Shown piece by piece: positions 6,663 through 12,655 of a stretch of 12,655 nucleotides of DNA (position 1 is the stretch's first letter; every line of letters begins with the position of its first letter). The DNA is from JBFHFS01 sp041583495. GTDB taxonomy: Bacteria; Bacteroidota; Bacteroidia; Bacteroidales; Marinilabiliaceae. A program made the translations under genes and the position numbers. The notes below the pieces were generated by a model. It did not search any database. It was not told the origin of the DNA and saw only the letters and a program-made list of their open reading frames with translations. The stretch covers positions 1 through 12,655 of the forward strand of contig JBFHFS010000091.1 in assembly GCA_041583495.1 (NCBI GenBank), written 5' to 3'.

Positions 6663-7826
6663 TTATTTGGATTTTATTTTTTGAATTCTTTCAAGAGCTT
6701 TTCTTAGCACCTCTTCGGGGGTGCAAAGAGAGATGCGGATATATTTTTCCCCGTTGCTTCCAAAAATGTGTCCCGGGGTAATAAAAACATAGGCGTTGTA
6801 CAGGATCTCGTCCGATAATAACCGGCCTGAGGCAATATGCTCAGGAATCCTGGCCCATATAAACATGCCCGACTGGTCCTTATCCCAGGTGCATTCAAGT
6901 GTTTTCATTATTTGGAGGACCAATTCGCGGCGCAGAGTATAGACGCTGTTGATGCCCAGGTACCAATCCTTTTCAAGGGCCAGGGCCTCGGCAGCAGCCT
7001 CCTGGATGGGCCTGAACATCCCGGAGTCCATATTACTTTTTACTCGTAGAATATACTTAATAAACTCAGGGTTAGAGGCCGCCATCCCTACACGCCAACC
7101 GGCCATGTTGTGTGACTTACTCAGGGAGTTAAGCTCGATGGCTCCCTCCCTGGCTCCCGGCACCGACAGGATGCTTTGGGGATCGCTGTTGAGGATAAAG
7201 CTATAGGGATTATCGTTGCATATTAATATGTTGTGTCGTTTACCGAAGTCTACCAGCTTCTTGAACAGCGCCGTGTCGGCCTTGGCCCCGGTAGGCATAT
7301 TGGGATAGTTTACCCACATCAGCTTCACCTTCGATAGATCTTGTTGTTCGAGGGCGTTTAAGTCGGGTTGCCAGTTCAGTTCAGCCTTTAAATCGTAGGG
7401 GCGCTCAATGGCCTCCACAAGGCGGGTTACCGCCGCGTAGGTGGGGTATCCCGGATTGGGGATCAGAACCTCGTCGCCCGGGTTGAGGAAGGCCAGCGAA
7501 ATGTGCATGATGCCTTCCTTGGAACCCATGAGGGGCAAAATCTCACTGTTGGGATCCAACTCTACCCGATAGTAACGGCTGTACCAGTCGGAAAACGCTT
7601 TTCGTAGTTCGGGTATTCCTATGTACGACTGATACCCATGGGTGTTGTCGCGGGCTGTGGCCCGGCAAAGGGTGTCGAGTACTTTGGGAGCGGGCAGTTG
7701 ATCGGGGTTGCCGATACCCAGGTTAATTACGGGCTTGCCCTCCTGACGCATTTGGTCAATCTCCTTGAGTTTCAGAGAAAAATAGTACTCCTCTACATGG
7801 CCGACTCTTGAGGCTGGTTCAATCAT
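6663..7826 (-). CDS. PLP-dependent class I/II aminotransferase, probably aromatic
   Basis: Probably transaminates phenylpyruvate and 4-hydroxyphenylpyruvate with glutamate to give Phe and Tyr. The fold-type I family is shown by NYPNMPTG (173-180, the cofactor-binding NPxNPTG-like motif), NDNPYSF (around 204-210), the lysine in SLSKSHNMAGWRVG (Lys about 237) that forms the PLP Schiff base, and the substrate-carboxylate Arg in YIRISL near residue 363. At 387 residues it has normal length for AspC- or LL-diaminopimelate aminotransferase-like enzymes, which share these motifs, so the substrate is inferred from position between pheA and DAHPS-CM. It begins 21 bp after the pheA stop and ends one base before the next start, which indicates one transcript. 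Confidence 0.9.
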   Translation of the reverse strand: MIEPASRVGHVEEYYFSLKLKEIDQMRQEGKPVINLGIGNPDQLPAPKVLDTLCRATARDNTHGYQSYIGIPELRKAFSDWYSRYYRVELDPNSEILPLMGSKEGIMHISLAFLNPGDEVLIPNPGYPTYAAVTRLVEAIERPYDLKAELNWQPDLNALEQQDLSKVKLMWVNYPNMPTGAKADTALFKKLVDFGKRHNILICNDNPYSFILNSDPQSILSVPGAREGAIELNSLSKSHNMAGWRVGMAASNPEFIKYILRVKSNMDSGMFRPIQEAAAEALALEKDWYLGINSVYTLRRELVLQIMKTLECTWDKDQSGMFIWARIPEHIASGRLLSDEILYNAYVFITPGHIFGSNGEKYIRISLCTPEEVLRKALERIQKIKSK

Positions 7827-7847
7827 CTGGTTTAGTGTTTGTATTCT

Positions 7848-8768
7848 CTAAAAGGTAATTACGGCTTCGTGAATTTTATTTTTTTTTTTGTCTTCCCCAT
7901 TCGTGGTTTGGGTTAAGAGGCAGGCTTCATACTCGCCCAGAATACGCAGCTTTTTACACAAAGGGCGAATGGCATCCAAGGATTGCTGGTATCTCTGATA
8001 CTGGTTAAACATGACATCGATGTAGAAGAGGTATTCCCATTCGGCACCCACTACCGGAAGGGATTGTATCTTGGTGAGGTTGATGTTGTAAAAAGCCAAT
8101 ACCGTGAGCACCTTGGAAAGGCTCCCTTCTTCGTGGGGTAATGAAAATACAAGCGAGGCTTTGTTGATTCTCTCCTCCGCCAGAAGTTGTTCTTTTTGTA
8201 GCCTGTCTTCCTGGCCAATGATTAAAAAACGGGTAAAATTGCGCTTGTTGGTTTCGATGCCACGTTCGATGATGTTAAGGTCGTAAAGACGTGCGGCCAG
8301 AGACGATGCAATGGCTGCCCGGCCCATGATATGATTTTCGGCAATGTCTTGGGCGCTTTGGGCTGTATCTTCACTTTCGATGAGTTTGATGTGTGGATAG
8401 GCTTTAAAAAAGGCCTCACATTGAGCCAAAGCCATGGGGTGGGAGTGAACCTCCTGAATGTCGTTTATGGTTTGTCCCGGCAGGGCCATCAGCTGATGTT
8501 TAATACGAAGCTTGTATTCTCCATGGATGGAGAGTCTCGACTCCCTTAACAGGGTGTTGTTGGGCAGTAAGCTTCCCACCAGGGTGTTCTCAATGGCTAT
8601 AATGCCCAGGATGCCGGGTTTTTCACGGATGGTATCGAAGAGCTCAGGAAAGGTGCGGCAGGGCACAATCTCAACATTGTGGTCCTTAAAATAGGCTCTT
8701 GCAGCAATTTCGTGGTTGGCTCCGGCAACTCCCTGGATGGCAATCGTAATGTTTTTTGGCTCTTTCAT
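7848..8768 (-). CDS. pheA: Prephenate dehydratase with ACT domain (PheA)
   Basis: Dehydrates and decarboxylates prephenate to phenylpyruvate. The 306-residue protein has the periplasmic-binding-like catalytic domain (about 6-186), with GVAGANHE near the N-terminus, IENTLVGS (59-66) and the catalytic TRF triad (179-181) in NFTRFLII. An ACT domain follows (about 204-282), for Phe feedback. There the ESRP Phe-contact motif of other bacteria reads QSLP (235-238), while WEYLFYID is kept; I believe this variant is common in Bacteroidetes. There is no fused chorismate mutase; that activity is supplied by the DAHPS-CM two genes downstream. The C-terminal tail contains an A11 run encoding KKKN, a possible slippage site that would affect only the last residues. 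It is the first structural gene after the attenuator. Confidence 0.95.
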   Translation of the reverse strand: MKEPKNITIAIQGVAGANHEIAARAYFKDHNVEIVPCRTFPELFDTIREKPGILGIIAIENTLVGSLLPNNTLLRESRLSIHGEYKLRIKHQLMALPGQTINDIQEVHSHPMALAQCEAFFKAYPHIKLIESEDTAQSAQDIAENHIMGRAAIASSLAARLYDLNIIERGIETNKRNFTRFLIIGQEDRLQKEQLLAEERINKASLVFSLPHEEGSLSKVLTVLAFYNINLTKIQSLPVVGAEWEYLFYIDVMFNQYQRYQQSLDAIRPLCKKLRILGEYEACLLTQTTNGEDKKKNKIHEAVITF

Positions 8769-8777
8769 GGTAGAAAT

Positions 8778-8808
8778 AAAAAAAAATCCCGCCTGTTAGG
8801 GGCGGGAT
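8778..8808 (-). terminator. Leader attenuator terminator (regions 3:4) before pheA
   Basis: On the - strand, ATCCCGCC (8808-8801), a 7-nt loop and GGCGGGAT (8793-8786) form a perfect 8-bp GC-rich stem followed by nine T's (8786-8778), an intrinsic terminator. It ends 9 nt upstream of the pheA ATG, so it would stop transcription before the whole operon. A terminator here, between a Phe/Tyr-rich short ORF and pheA, is the hallmark of ribosome-mediated attenuation. Confidence 0.88.
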
Positions 8809-8860
8809 ACATATGGTTTGTTTTGTGGTTCTATTTTTGGTTATGCATTAGCCGGCCCCT
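8798..8860 (-). promoter_or_regulatory. Antiterminator pairing (regions 2:3)
   Basis: AGGGGCCGGCTA at 8860-8849, which is leader codons 21-24, can pair with TATCCCGCCCCT at 8809-8798. It gives six pairs AGGGGC/GCCCCT, then two more pairs of two separated by single mismatches. The 3' arm covers the entire 5' arm of the terminator stem and part of its loop, so the two structures exclude each other. Pairing was worked out by eye; no energies were computed. Confidence 0.65.
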
Positions 8861-8920
8861 TCTGGTTGATTTACCAAAAAAATAAAAATAAAAGTAAAAG
8901 AAGTAGGCGTATGATAACAT
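8831..8920 (-). CDS. Phe/Tyr leader peptide of the pheA operon (attenuator)
   Basis: A 29-codon ORF beginning MLSYAYFFYFYFYFFGK and ending at TAG 8833-8831. Codons 4-15 are all Tyr or Phe except Ala5: five Tyr (three TAC, two TAT) and six Phe (one TTC, five TTT). For comparison, the E. coli pheL peptide has 7 Phe in 15 residues. Its ATG lies about 16 nt after the predicted transcription start, and the region in front (AAAAAAAGAACACC) is A-rich as in Bacteroidetes initiation sites. It is followed by the antiterminator arm, the terminator hairpin and pheA. The product would have no function beyond ribosome positioning: scarcity of charged tRNA-Phe or tRNA-Tyr stalls the ribosome in codons 4-15. 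The tail GKSTRRGRLMHNQK encodes the pairing arm in its codons. I am confident of the ORF and context; the mechanism is inference. Confidence 0.88.
   Translation of the reverse strand: MLSYAYFFYFYFYFFGKSTRRGRLMHNQK
8855..8908 (-). promoter_or_regulatory. Anti-antiterminator pairing (regions 1:2)
   Basis: GCCTACTTCT at 8908-8899 (leader codons 5-8) can pair with AGAAGGGGC at 8863-8855: five pairs CTTCT/AGAAG, a bulged A, then GCCT/GGGC with one G-U. Region 1 is inside the Phe/Tyr codons, so a ribosome stalled there would hide it and free region 2 for the antiterminator. A hand fold, not energy-scored. Confidence 0.5.
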
Positions 8921-8941
8921 GGTGTTCTTTTTTTAACGACA

Positions 8942-8972
8942 CAAAAATAGGTATTACTGTTATTCTGAGCAA
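8942..8972 (-). promoter_or_regulatory. Bacteroidetes-type promoter of the pheA operon
   Basis: On the - strand, TTG (8972-8970), 20 nt, then a perfect TAnnTTTG box, TATTTTTG (8949-8942), identical to that of pabB. Transcription would start near 8936, giving a short leader of about 16 nt before the leader-peptide ATG and about 170 nt before pheA. Confidence 0.72.
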
Positions 8973-8977
8973 TAGGT

Positions 8978-9016
8978 AAACAAAAAAAAAGCCGTTTTGA
9001 CTATATTTTTTTGTTT
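8978..9016. terminator. A/T-rich inverted repeat, possible terminator of the ABC-F gene
   Basis: AAACAAAAAAA (8978-8988) and TTTTTTTGTTT (9006-9016) are perfect inverses around a 17-nt spacer containing GCCG. In - strand RNA it lies about 80 nt after the ABC-F stop and ends in a U-rich arm just before the pheA promoter, so it could end that transcript and insulate the operon. The stem is nearly all A-T, so its strength is doubtful. Confidence 0.35.
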
Positions 9017-9092
9017 TTTTCCATCCTTTCCTTACAAATTAAAAAGAAAGGCCTCTTTTTTGGCGGGGTAAGGGGCTTAAAGGGTGATAACA

Positions 9093-10970
9093 TCAATCCT
9101 CAATTTCGCTCAACTCCAGCCAACGCATCTCGCAGGTGTCCAATTGCGTCATTAATTGCCCCAGTTGTGTGGAGGTTTCTACCAGTTCATCGGGCGATAG
9201 TTGGCCGGAATTCAGATCTGCTTCCTTCCGGGCTTTTTCTTGTTCGAGTTGTTTAATCTTGGATTCCAACTCCTGCAACTCCATCTTCTCTTTGTAGGAG
9301 AGTTTCCTGATTTCTTCCTTTTTGGGTTGACGTTTGGCTGGTGTCTGTTTCTTGGACGAGGCGGAGGCCAGGTTTCTTTTGGCTTGAAGTTTCTCTTTTT
9401 TGAGAGACTGAAAATCTGTGTAGTTGCCCGGGAAGTCTTTTATTCGGCCATCTCCCTCAAATACAAAGAGTCGGTCTGTTACTCTATCCAGGAAGTAACG
9501 GTCGTGGGAAACGACCAGCACACAGCCGTTGAAATTTAATAAGTACTCCTCTAATATGTTAAGGGTAAGTATATCCAGGTCGTTTGTAGGTTCATCGAGT
9601 ATCAGGAAGTTGGGCATCTTCATTAATACGGTCATCAGATAAAGACGCTTTTTTTCACCCCCGCTCAATTTTTCGACCAGTACATTGTGCATCGGGTTGG
9701 GAAAGAGAAAGTAGCGCAGGAACTGAGCCGCCGTCATTGAGCGGTTATTGCCAAGGGCTACATGATCGGCAATATCGGTTATGACCTCAATAACGCGTTT
9801 GTTGTCACTAATGGCTAATCCCTGCTGGCGGTAGTAGCCAAAAACCAGGGTCTCCCCGGGTTCTACTTTGCCGGTATCGGGCTGTAGCTGGTTGGTCAGG
9901 ATATTGAGAAAGGTGGATTTGCCCGTTCCATTCTTTCCAATGATGCCAATCTTATCCCCCTTCACAAACTTATAGGAGAAGTTATTGATAAGAGGCTTGT
10001 TATCGAAGCTTTTGGAGATGTGGTGCAGATTGACCACTTTCTTTCCCAGCCGTGCCGATTGAACATCCAGCTGAAGGCTCTGCTCCTCAAGGTTCTGACC
10101 GGCAGTTTCTTTCAGGTCGTAGAAGGAATCGATGCGGTATTTTGCCTTAGTGCCCCTGGCCTGTGGCATCCGGTTCATCCATTCCTGTTCTTTGCGCATC
10201 AGGTTACGGGCGCGTTCAACTTCCTGCGTTTTTTGGGCCATTCGTTCGGATCTCTTCTCCAGATAAAAAGAGTAGTTGCCCTTGTACTGATAAAGCGTTT
10301 GGTCGTTGAGCTCATAAATTTGATTACATACCGCATCCAAAAAGTAGCGGTCGTGGGTGACCATCAGCAGGGTTACCCGACTACGGGAGAGGTAATCCTC
10401 AAGCCATTCAATCATATCCAGATCCAGGTGGTTGGTGGGCTCATCTAAAATTAAAAAATCAGGGCTGGTGATGAGCACGTTGGCCAGTGCCACTCTTTTT
10501 ATCTGTCCTCCCGACAGTTCCCCCATCGGCTGGTCGAGGTTGGTGATGTTTAGTTGCGACAGAATTTGTTTGGCTCTTTCTTCATAATCCCACGCCCCCA
10601 GTTGGTCCATCTGCGAGAACAATTTTTCAAGGGATTCATGATCTTCCCGTCGCACGGCATCTTCGTAGGCTCTTACCAGTTGAGCCGTTTCGTTGTTCGA
10701 TTGAAAGATCGATTCGATGACGGTATGGGCAGGGTCAAACACCGGGTCTTGCTCCAGATAGCCTGTGTTTATGCTGTTTCTAAAGGTGACTTCCCCCTCG
10801 TCGGGTGTGAAATGTCCCGCCAGAATGTTTAACAGAGTGGTTTTGCCTGTCCCGTTGCGCGCAATGAGTGCGGCTTTGTCACCCTCGTGTAATCCAAAAT
10901 TTAATTGACTGAAGAGTTGTATGTCGCCCCAGTTATGGGTTAAGTTTTCTACCGAAAGAATGTTGGCCAT
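9093..10970 (-). CDS. uup: ABC-F family ATPase, Uup-like
   Basis: A soluble twin-ATPase of the ABC-F family, which acts on ribosomes; Uup of E. coli also affects precise transposon excision and binds branched DNA. The 625-residue protein has two nucleotide-binding domains: Walker A ARNGTGKTT (37-45), signature LSGGQ (152-156) and DEPTN (176-180); then GKNGTGKST (345-353), LSGGE (435-439) and DEPTN (459-463). The interdomain linker contains EWMNRMPQARGTKAKYRI (263-280), typical of Uup. A lysine-rich stretch (about 535-555) leads to a C-terminal coiled coil (about 555-620), the Uup hallmark, which other ABC-F groups lack. No membrane segments, so not a transporter. A promoter box lies just upstream. 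Its 3' end is followed by the pheA leader on the same strand. An antibiotic-resistance ABC-F is less likely given the C-terminal coiled coil. Confidence 0.92.
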   Translation of the reverse strand: MANILSVENLTHNWGDIQLFSQLNFGLHEGDKAALIARNGTGKTTLLNILAGHFTPDEGEVTFRNSINTGYLEQDPVFDPAHTVIESIFQSNNETAQLVRAYEDAVRREDHESLEKLFSQMDQLGAWDYEERAKQILSQLNITNLDQPMGELSGGQIKRVALANVLITSPDFLILDEPTNHLDLDMIEWLEDYLSRSRVTLLMVTHDRYFLDAVCNQIYELNDQTLYQYKGNYSFYLEKRSERMAQKTQEVERARNLMRKEQEWMNRMPQARGTKAKYRIDSFYDLKETAGQNLEEQSLQLDVQSARLGKKVVNLHHISKSFDNKPLINNFSYKFVKGDKIGIIGKNGTGKSTFLNILTNQLQPDTGKVEPGETLVFGYYRQQGLAISDNKRVIEVITDIADHVALGNNRSMTAAQFLRYFLFPNPMHNVLVEKLSGGEKKRLYLMTVLMKMPNFLILDEPTNDLDILTLNILEEYLLNFNGCVLVVSHDRYFLDRVTDRLFVFEGDGRIKDFPGNYTDFQSLKKEKLQAKRNLASASSKKQTPAKRQPKKEEIRKLSYKEKMELQELESKIKQLEQEKARKEADLNSGQLSPDELVETSTQLGQLMTQLDTCEMRWLELSEIED

Positions 10971-10989
10971 AAAATTGAAAATATTTGTG

Positions 10990-10997
10990 CAAAGATA
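10990..10997 (-). promoter_or_regulatory. -7 box of the ABC-F gene promoter
   Basis: TATCTTTG on the - strand matches TAnnTTTG and lies 20 nt before the ATG at 10970, so transcription would start about 15 nt upstream of the gene. No good TTG/TTTG is seen at the expected -33 spacing, so the promoter is partial. The rest of the gap up to the antiporter stop at 11180 shows no other gene or clear terminator. Confidence 0.55.
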
Positions 10998-11179
10998 GCG
11001 ATAAAAAACATCGAAGCTCTCTTGCCCAAATCTTAGCCGCTGTCGGGAAGGGTTTGCAATCAGACTTACGCCCCATCGCTATTGATCGTTTTTGCAACCT
11101 GTTTTAGCGGATTGGATAGTTCTGAGGGCCAAGGAAATGGGGGAGGTGCTGATGTTGGTGAGGGCAGGTAAAGGAGGGG

Positions 11180-12133
11180 CTATAGCTCCTTCCAGACTAA
11201 ATAAACGGTGTAAAATACAAAAAATCCAAGTAACAAGCCGGCTTCCCATCTGTCGAGGGTTTTTCGTTTCCCGGTGAACATGGCCAGGAAAAGAAATAGC
11301 GTGCCTCCGGTCAGGATCATGATATCCAGATTGAAGGCAGGGTTGAATGGAAGGGGAGCGATGAATGAGCTTATTGACAAGATGAAAAGGATATTAAAAA
11401 TATTGGATCCAATAACGTTCCCAATGGCTATATCGCTGTTTTTCTTAAAGGCAGCTACGATGGAGGTAACCAGCTCGGGAAGGGAGGTTCCTGCCGCTAT
11501 AATGGTTAATCCTATAATTTTTTGGCTTACCCCCAGGCGCGTGGCTACCTGTATACTGTTGTCCACCACCAGATGACCGCCAACAACCAGACCGGTGAGG
11601 CCCAGTCCAATCAGTGTCCATATCATTAAAAACGATTTTTCCTGATAAGAGACCTCCTTGTTTTCTTCGGTTTTCATTTGCCGATATACATAGTAAAGAA
11701 ACAAGACAAAGGAGAGGAAGAGAATGCCTCCATCGATCCTTGAGATTATCGTATTATCCTTGAGAAAGAAATCATTCGCCAGGACAAGCAGCACCAGGGC
11801 GGTTATTAACGAGAGGGGAATCTCCCGCCAGGCAGTCGACGATTGAACGGTAATGGGAAGGATTAACCCTGCAATGCCCAAAATTATAAAGAGATTAAAG
11901 TTATTACTCCCTATGATGTTGCCATAAACAATGTCGGCATAACCCTGGTAGGAAGCCACCGTATTGACCACCAACTCAGGAGCTGAGGTTCCAAAAGCCA
12001 CAATGGTTAATCCAATGGCCAAATCCGATACCTTGAATTTCTTTGCCAGGGCTGAAGCCCCGTTTACCAGCCAGTTGGCTCCGAATATTAAAGCGGCAAA
12101 GCCGACAAGAATGAAAAAGATTAAGCCGATCAT
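11180..12133 (-). CDS. CaCA-family calcium/sodium (cation) antiporter
   Basis: An inner-membrane cation:sodium (or proton) exchanger of the YrbG/CaCA group, probably exporting Ca2+. The 317-residue protein consists of two homologous halves of about five hydrophobic segments each. Each half has an alpha-repeat: GLTIVAFGTSAPEL (41-54) with GNIIGSNNFN (71-80), and GLTIIAAGTSLPEL (208-221) with GNVIGSNIFN (238-247). The Glu in each GTSxPEL is the conserved ion-binding residue. The central charged loop (about 152-166, RQMKTEENKEVSYQEK) is short, as in bacterial members. Length is normal for the family. The ATG at 12133 starts directly before the first hydrophobic segment. A TACATTTA box at 12192-12185 differs from TAnnTTTG at one position and may be its promoter, though no -33 match is seen. 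The cation and counter-ion cannot be told from sequence. Confidence 0.92.
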   Translation of the reverse strand: MIGLIFFILVGFAALIFGANWLVNGASALAKKFKVSDLAIGLTIVAFGTSAPELVVNTVASYQGYADIVYGNIIGSNNFNLFIILGIAGLILPITVQSSTAWREIPLSLITALVLLVLANDFFLKDNTIISRIDGGILFLSFVLFLYYVYRQMKTEENKEVSYQEKSFLMIWTLIGLGLTGLVVGGHLVVDNSIQVATRLGVSQKIIGLTIIAAGTSLPELVTSIVAAFKKNSDIAIGNVIGSNIFNILFILSISSFIAPLPFNPAFNLDIMILTGGTLFLFLAMFTGKRKTLDRWEAGLLLGFFVFYTVYLVWKEL

Positions 12134-12238
12134 CTACGTTTACCTTGTGAAGTGTTTTGGAAAAAACCCAGTCTGTTTGGCCGATAAATGTAGTCTATTT
12201 TTTAATTCAGGCAGAGGGGTGCAAAATTTTTTTTTGAA

Positions 12239-12295
12239 GAATGAAAACCCTGCGTAACCAGGGATTTTTGGAAAGGCTAGGGACTTTTTTCATTC
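12239..12295. terminator. Bidirectional terminator-like structure with competing stems
   Basis: CCCTG (12248-12252), loop CGTAAC and CAGGG (12259-12263) form a 5-bp hairpin followed by ATTTTT on the + strand; on the - strand the same stem is followed by TTTT. Around it GAATGAAAA (12239-12247) and TTTTCATTC (12287-12295) are perfect inverses, and CCCT can instead pair with AGGG at 12279-12282. It lies upstream of the antiporter gene and may end a transcript entering from the right. Confidence 0.42.
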
Positions 12296-12327
12296 TCCTC
12301 TCATCACCTCTTAACATTCCCTTTATT

Positions 12328-12349
12328 ACGCCCCTGACGGGGCGTTTTT
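12328..12349. repeat. ACGCCCC-TGAC-GGGGCGT hairpin with T-run
   Basis: Perfect 7-bp stem (12328-12334/12339-12345) with a TGAC loop and a T5 run, terminator-like on the + strand, but no + strand gene precedes it within the window. Its core GCCCCTGACGGGGC recurs almost exactly at 12385 and resembles the GCCCCTACAGGGCG motif in the repeat at the left end, so it is probably an interspersed palindromic element. Confidence 0.55.
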
Positions 12350-12384
12350 CTATGAGGATGAAATGTGATATCTACCGATATTCC

Positions 12385-12398
12385 GCCCCTGGCGGGGC
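12385..12398. repeat. GCCCC-TGGC-GGGGC hairpin, second copy
   Basis: A 5-bp stem with a TGGC loop, differing by one base from the core of the hairpin at 12330-12343. No T-run follows. Two such copies 55 bp apart, in a stretch without a gene, suggest a repeat family. Confidence 0.5.
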
Positions 12399-12419
12399 TT
12401 CCCTTCCCTTCCTTTTTAC

Positions 12420-12515
12420 TTTTCCTCTTTCAACTTTTCACTCTTAACTCTTCCCTTTTACCTTTACCCTTGATTTCCCTTTAACCTTTAACCTTTACCC
12501 TTTAACCTTTTTTAC
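12420..12515. repeat. Degenerate heptamer array, core TTTAACC x4
   Basis: Pyrimidine-rich + strand tract with a clear 7-bp core: TTTAACC at 12480-12486 and 12487-12493, TTTACCC at 12494-12500, TTTAACC at 12501-12507. The 12420-12479 part is a more decayed mixture of CTTTTAC-like words. The period and composition match the arrays at 501-612. Confidence 0.75.
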
Positions 12516-12546
12516 TCTTCCACTTTCTTCCCCCTTTACCCCCCGA

Positions 12547-12560
12547 CCCCCTTAAGGGGG
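12547..12560. repeat. Perfect palindrome CCCCCTTAAGGGGG
   Basis: A 14-bp perfect palindrome, extendable by GAC/GTC if two bases are skipped. It lies in the geneless stretch 12134-12655, where otherwise only the arrays and hairpins above are visible. I believe palindromes of this type are common between genes in Bacteroidetes genomes, but I could not check. Confidence 0.6.
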
Positions 12561-12655
12561 AGGTCAGCGCACAGCATTTTTTTTACTCTTCACTTTTTTT
12601 CCTTTTCCCTTTAACTCCCGCATAACGCTCATAGCAAAGCCCGAACCTGGCTTTC

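Noticed and set aside
8690..8960. Riboswitch or T-box in place of an attenuator before pheA
   Set aside because: No T-box sequence or specifier-loop layout is seen; the Phe/Tyr-rich ORF and the overlapping pairings explain the leader better.
12241..12447. 68-codon + strand frame near the right end
   Set aside because: Runs through hairpins and pyrimidine tracts, contains no recognisable domain, and its codon use is that of the repeat sequence.
12564..12655. Frames open to the right edge on the - strand
   Set aside because: Two of the three - strand frames stay open from the edge for 23-29 codons. A gene end is possible, but too little is visible and the lysine-rich words resemble repeat-derived sequence.

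Overview
The window looks like chromosome from a Bacteroidota (Bacteroidetes) bacterium, probably in or near the Bacteroidales/Marinilabiliales. The signs are Bacteroidetes-type promoters (TTTG or TTG, about 19-20 nt, then TAnnTTTG), starts without Shine-Dalgarno sequences, a DAHP synthase with chorismate mutase fused at its C-terminus, and a pheA/aminotransferase/DAHPS-CM/tyrA gene order. The lineage is inferred from these traits, not from a database match.

Layout. Bases 1-630 are non-coding: a tandem repeat of about 187 bp (two full units and a partial third), each with a hairpin, then two heptamer arrays. On the + strand, pabB (690-2015, p-aminobenzoate/folate branch) overlaps tilS (2012-3337, tRNA-Ile lysidine synthase) by ATGA. 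On the - strand, reading right to left: a CaCA-type cation antiporter (12133-11180), an Uup-like ABC-F ATPase (10970-9093), then a Phe/Tyr operon: leader peptide (8920-8831), pheA (8768-7848), aminotransferase (7826-6663), DAHP synthase-chorismate mutase (6661-5561) and tyrA (5292-4516), with mnmA (4462-3362, tRNA 2-thiolation) at its end. Bases 12134-12655 hold no recognised gene, only hairpins, a palindrome and another heptamer array.

The main discovery is the pheA leader. A 29-codon ORF with 11 Phe/Tyr codons among codons 4-15 is followed by a GC-rich hairpin and nine T's, 9 nt before the pheA ATG. By hand, the leader folds as a classical attenuator: region 1 lies in the Phe/Tyr codons and can pair with region 2; region 2 can instead pair with region 3; and regions 3 and 4 form the terminator. 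Ribosome stalling on Phe or Tyr codons would favour read-through. This would join supply of the pathway's first step (DAHP synthase), the chorismate mutase, both branch enzymes and the transaminase under one sensor of charged tRNA-Phe and tRNA-Tyr.

The genes connect as follows: DAHP synthase opens the shikimate pathway, chorismate mutase makes prephenate, PheA and TyrA split it towards phenylpyruvate and 4-hydroxyphenylpyruvate, and the aminotransferase gives Phe and Tyr. PabB draws on the same chorismate for folate. TilS and MnmA are unrelated tRNA-modifying enzymes that happen to converge tail to tail.
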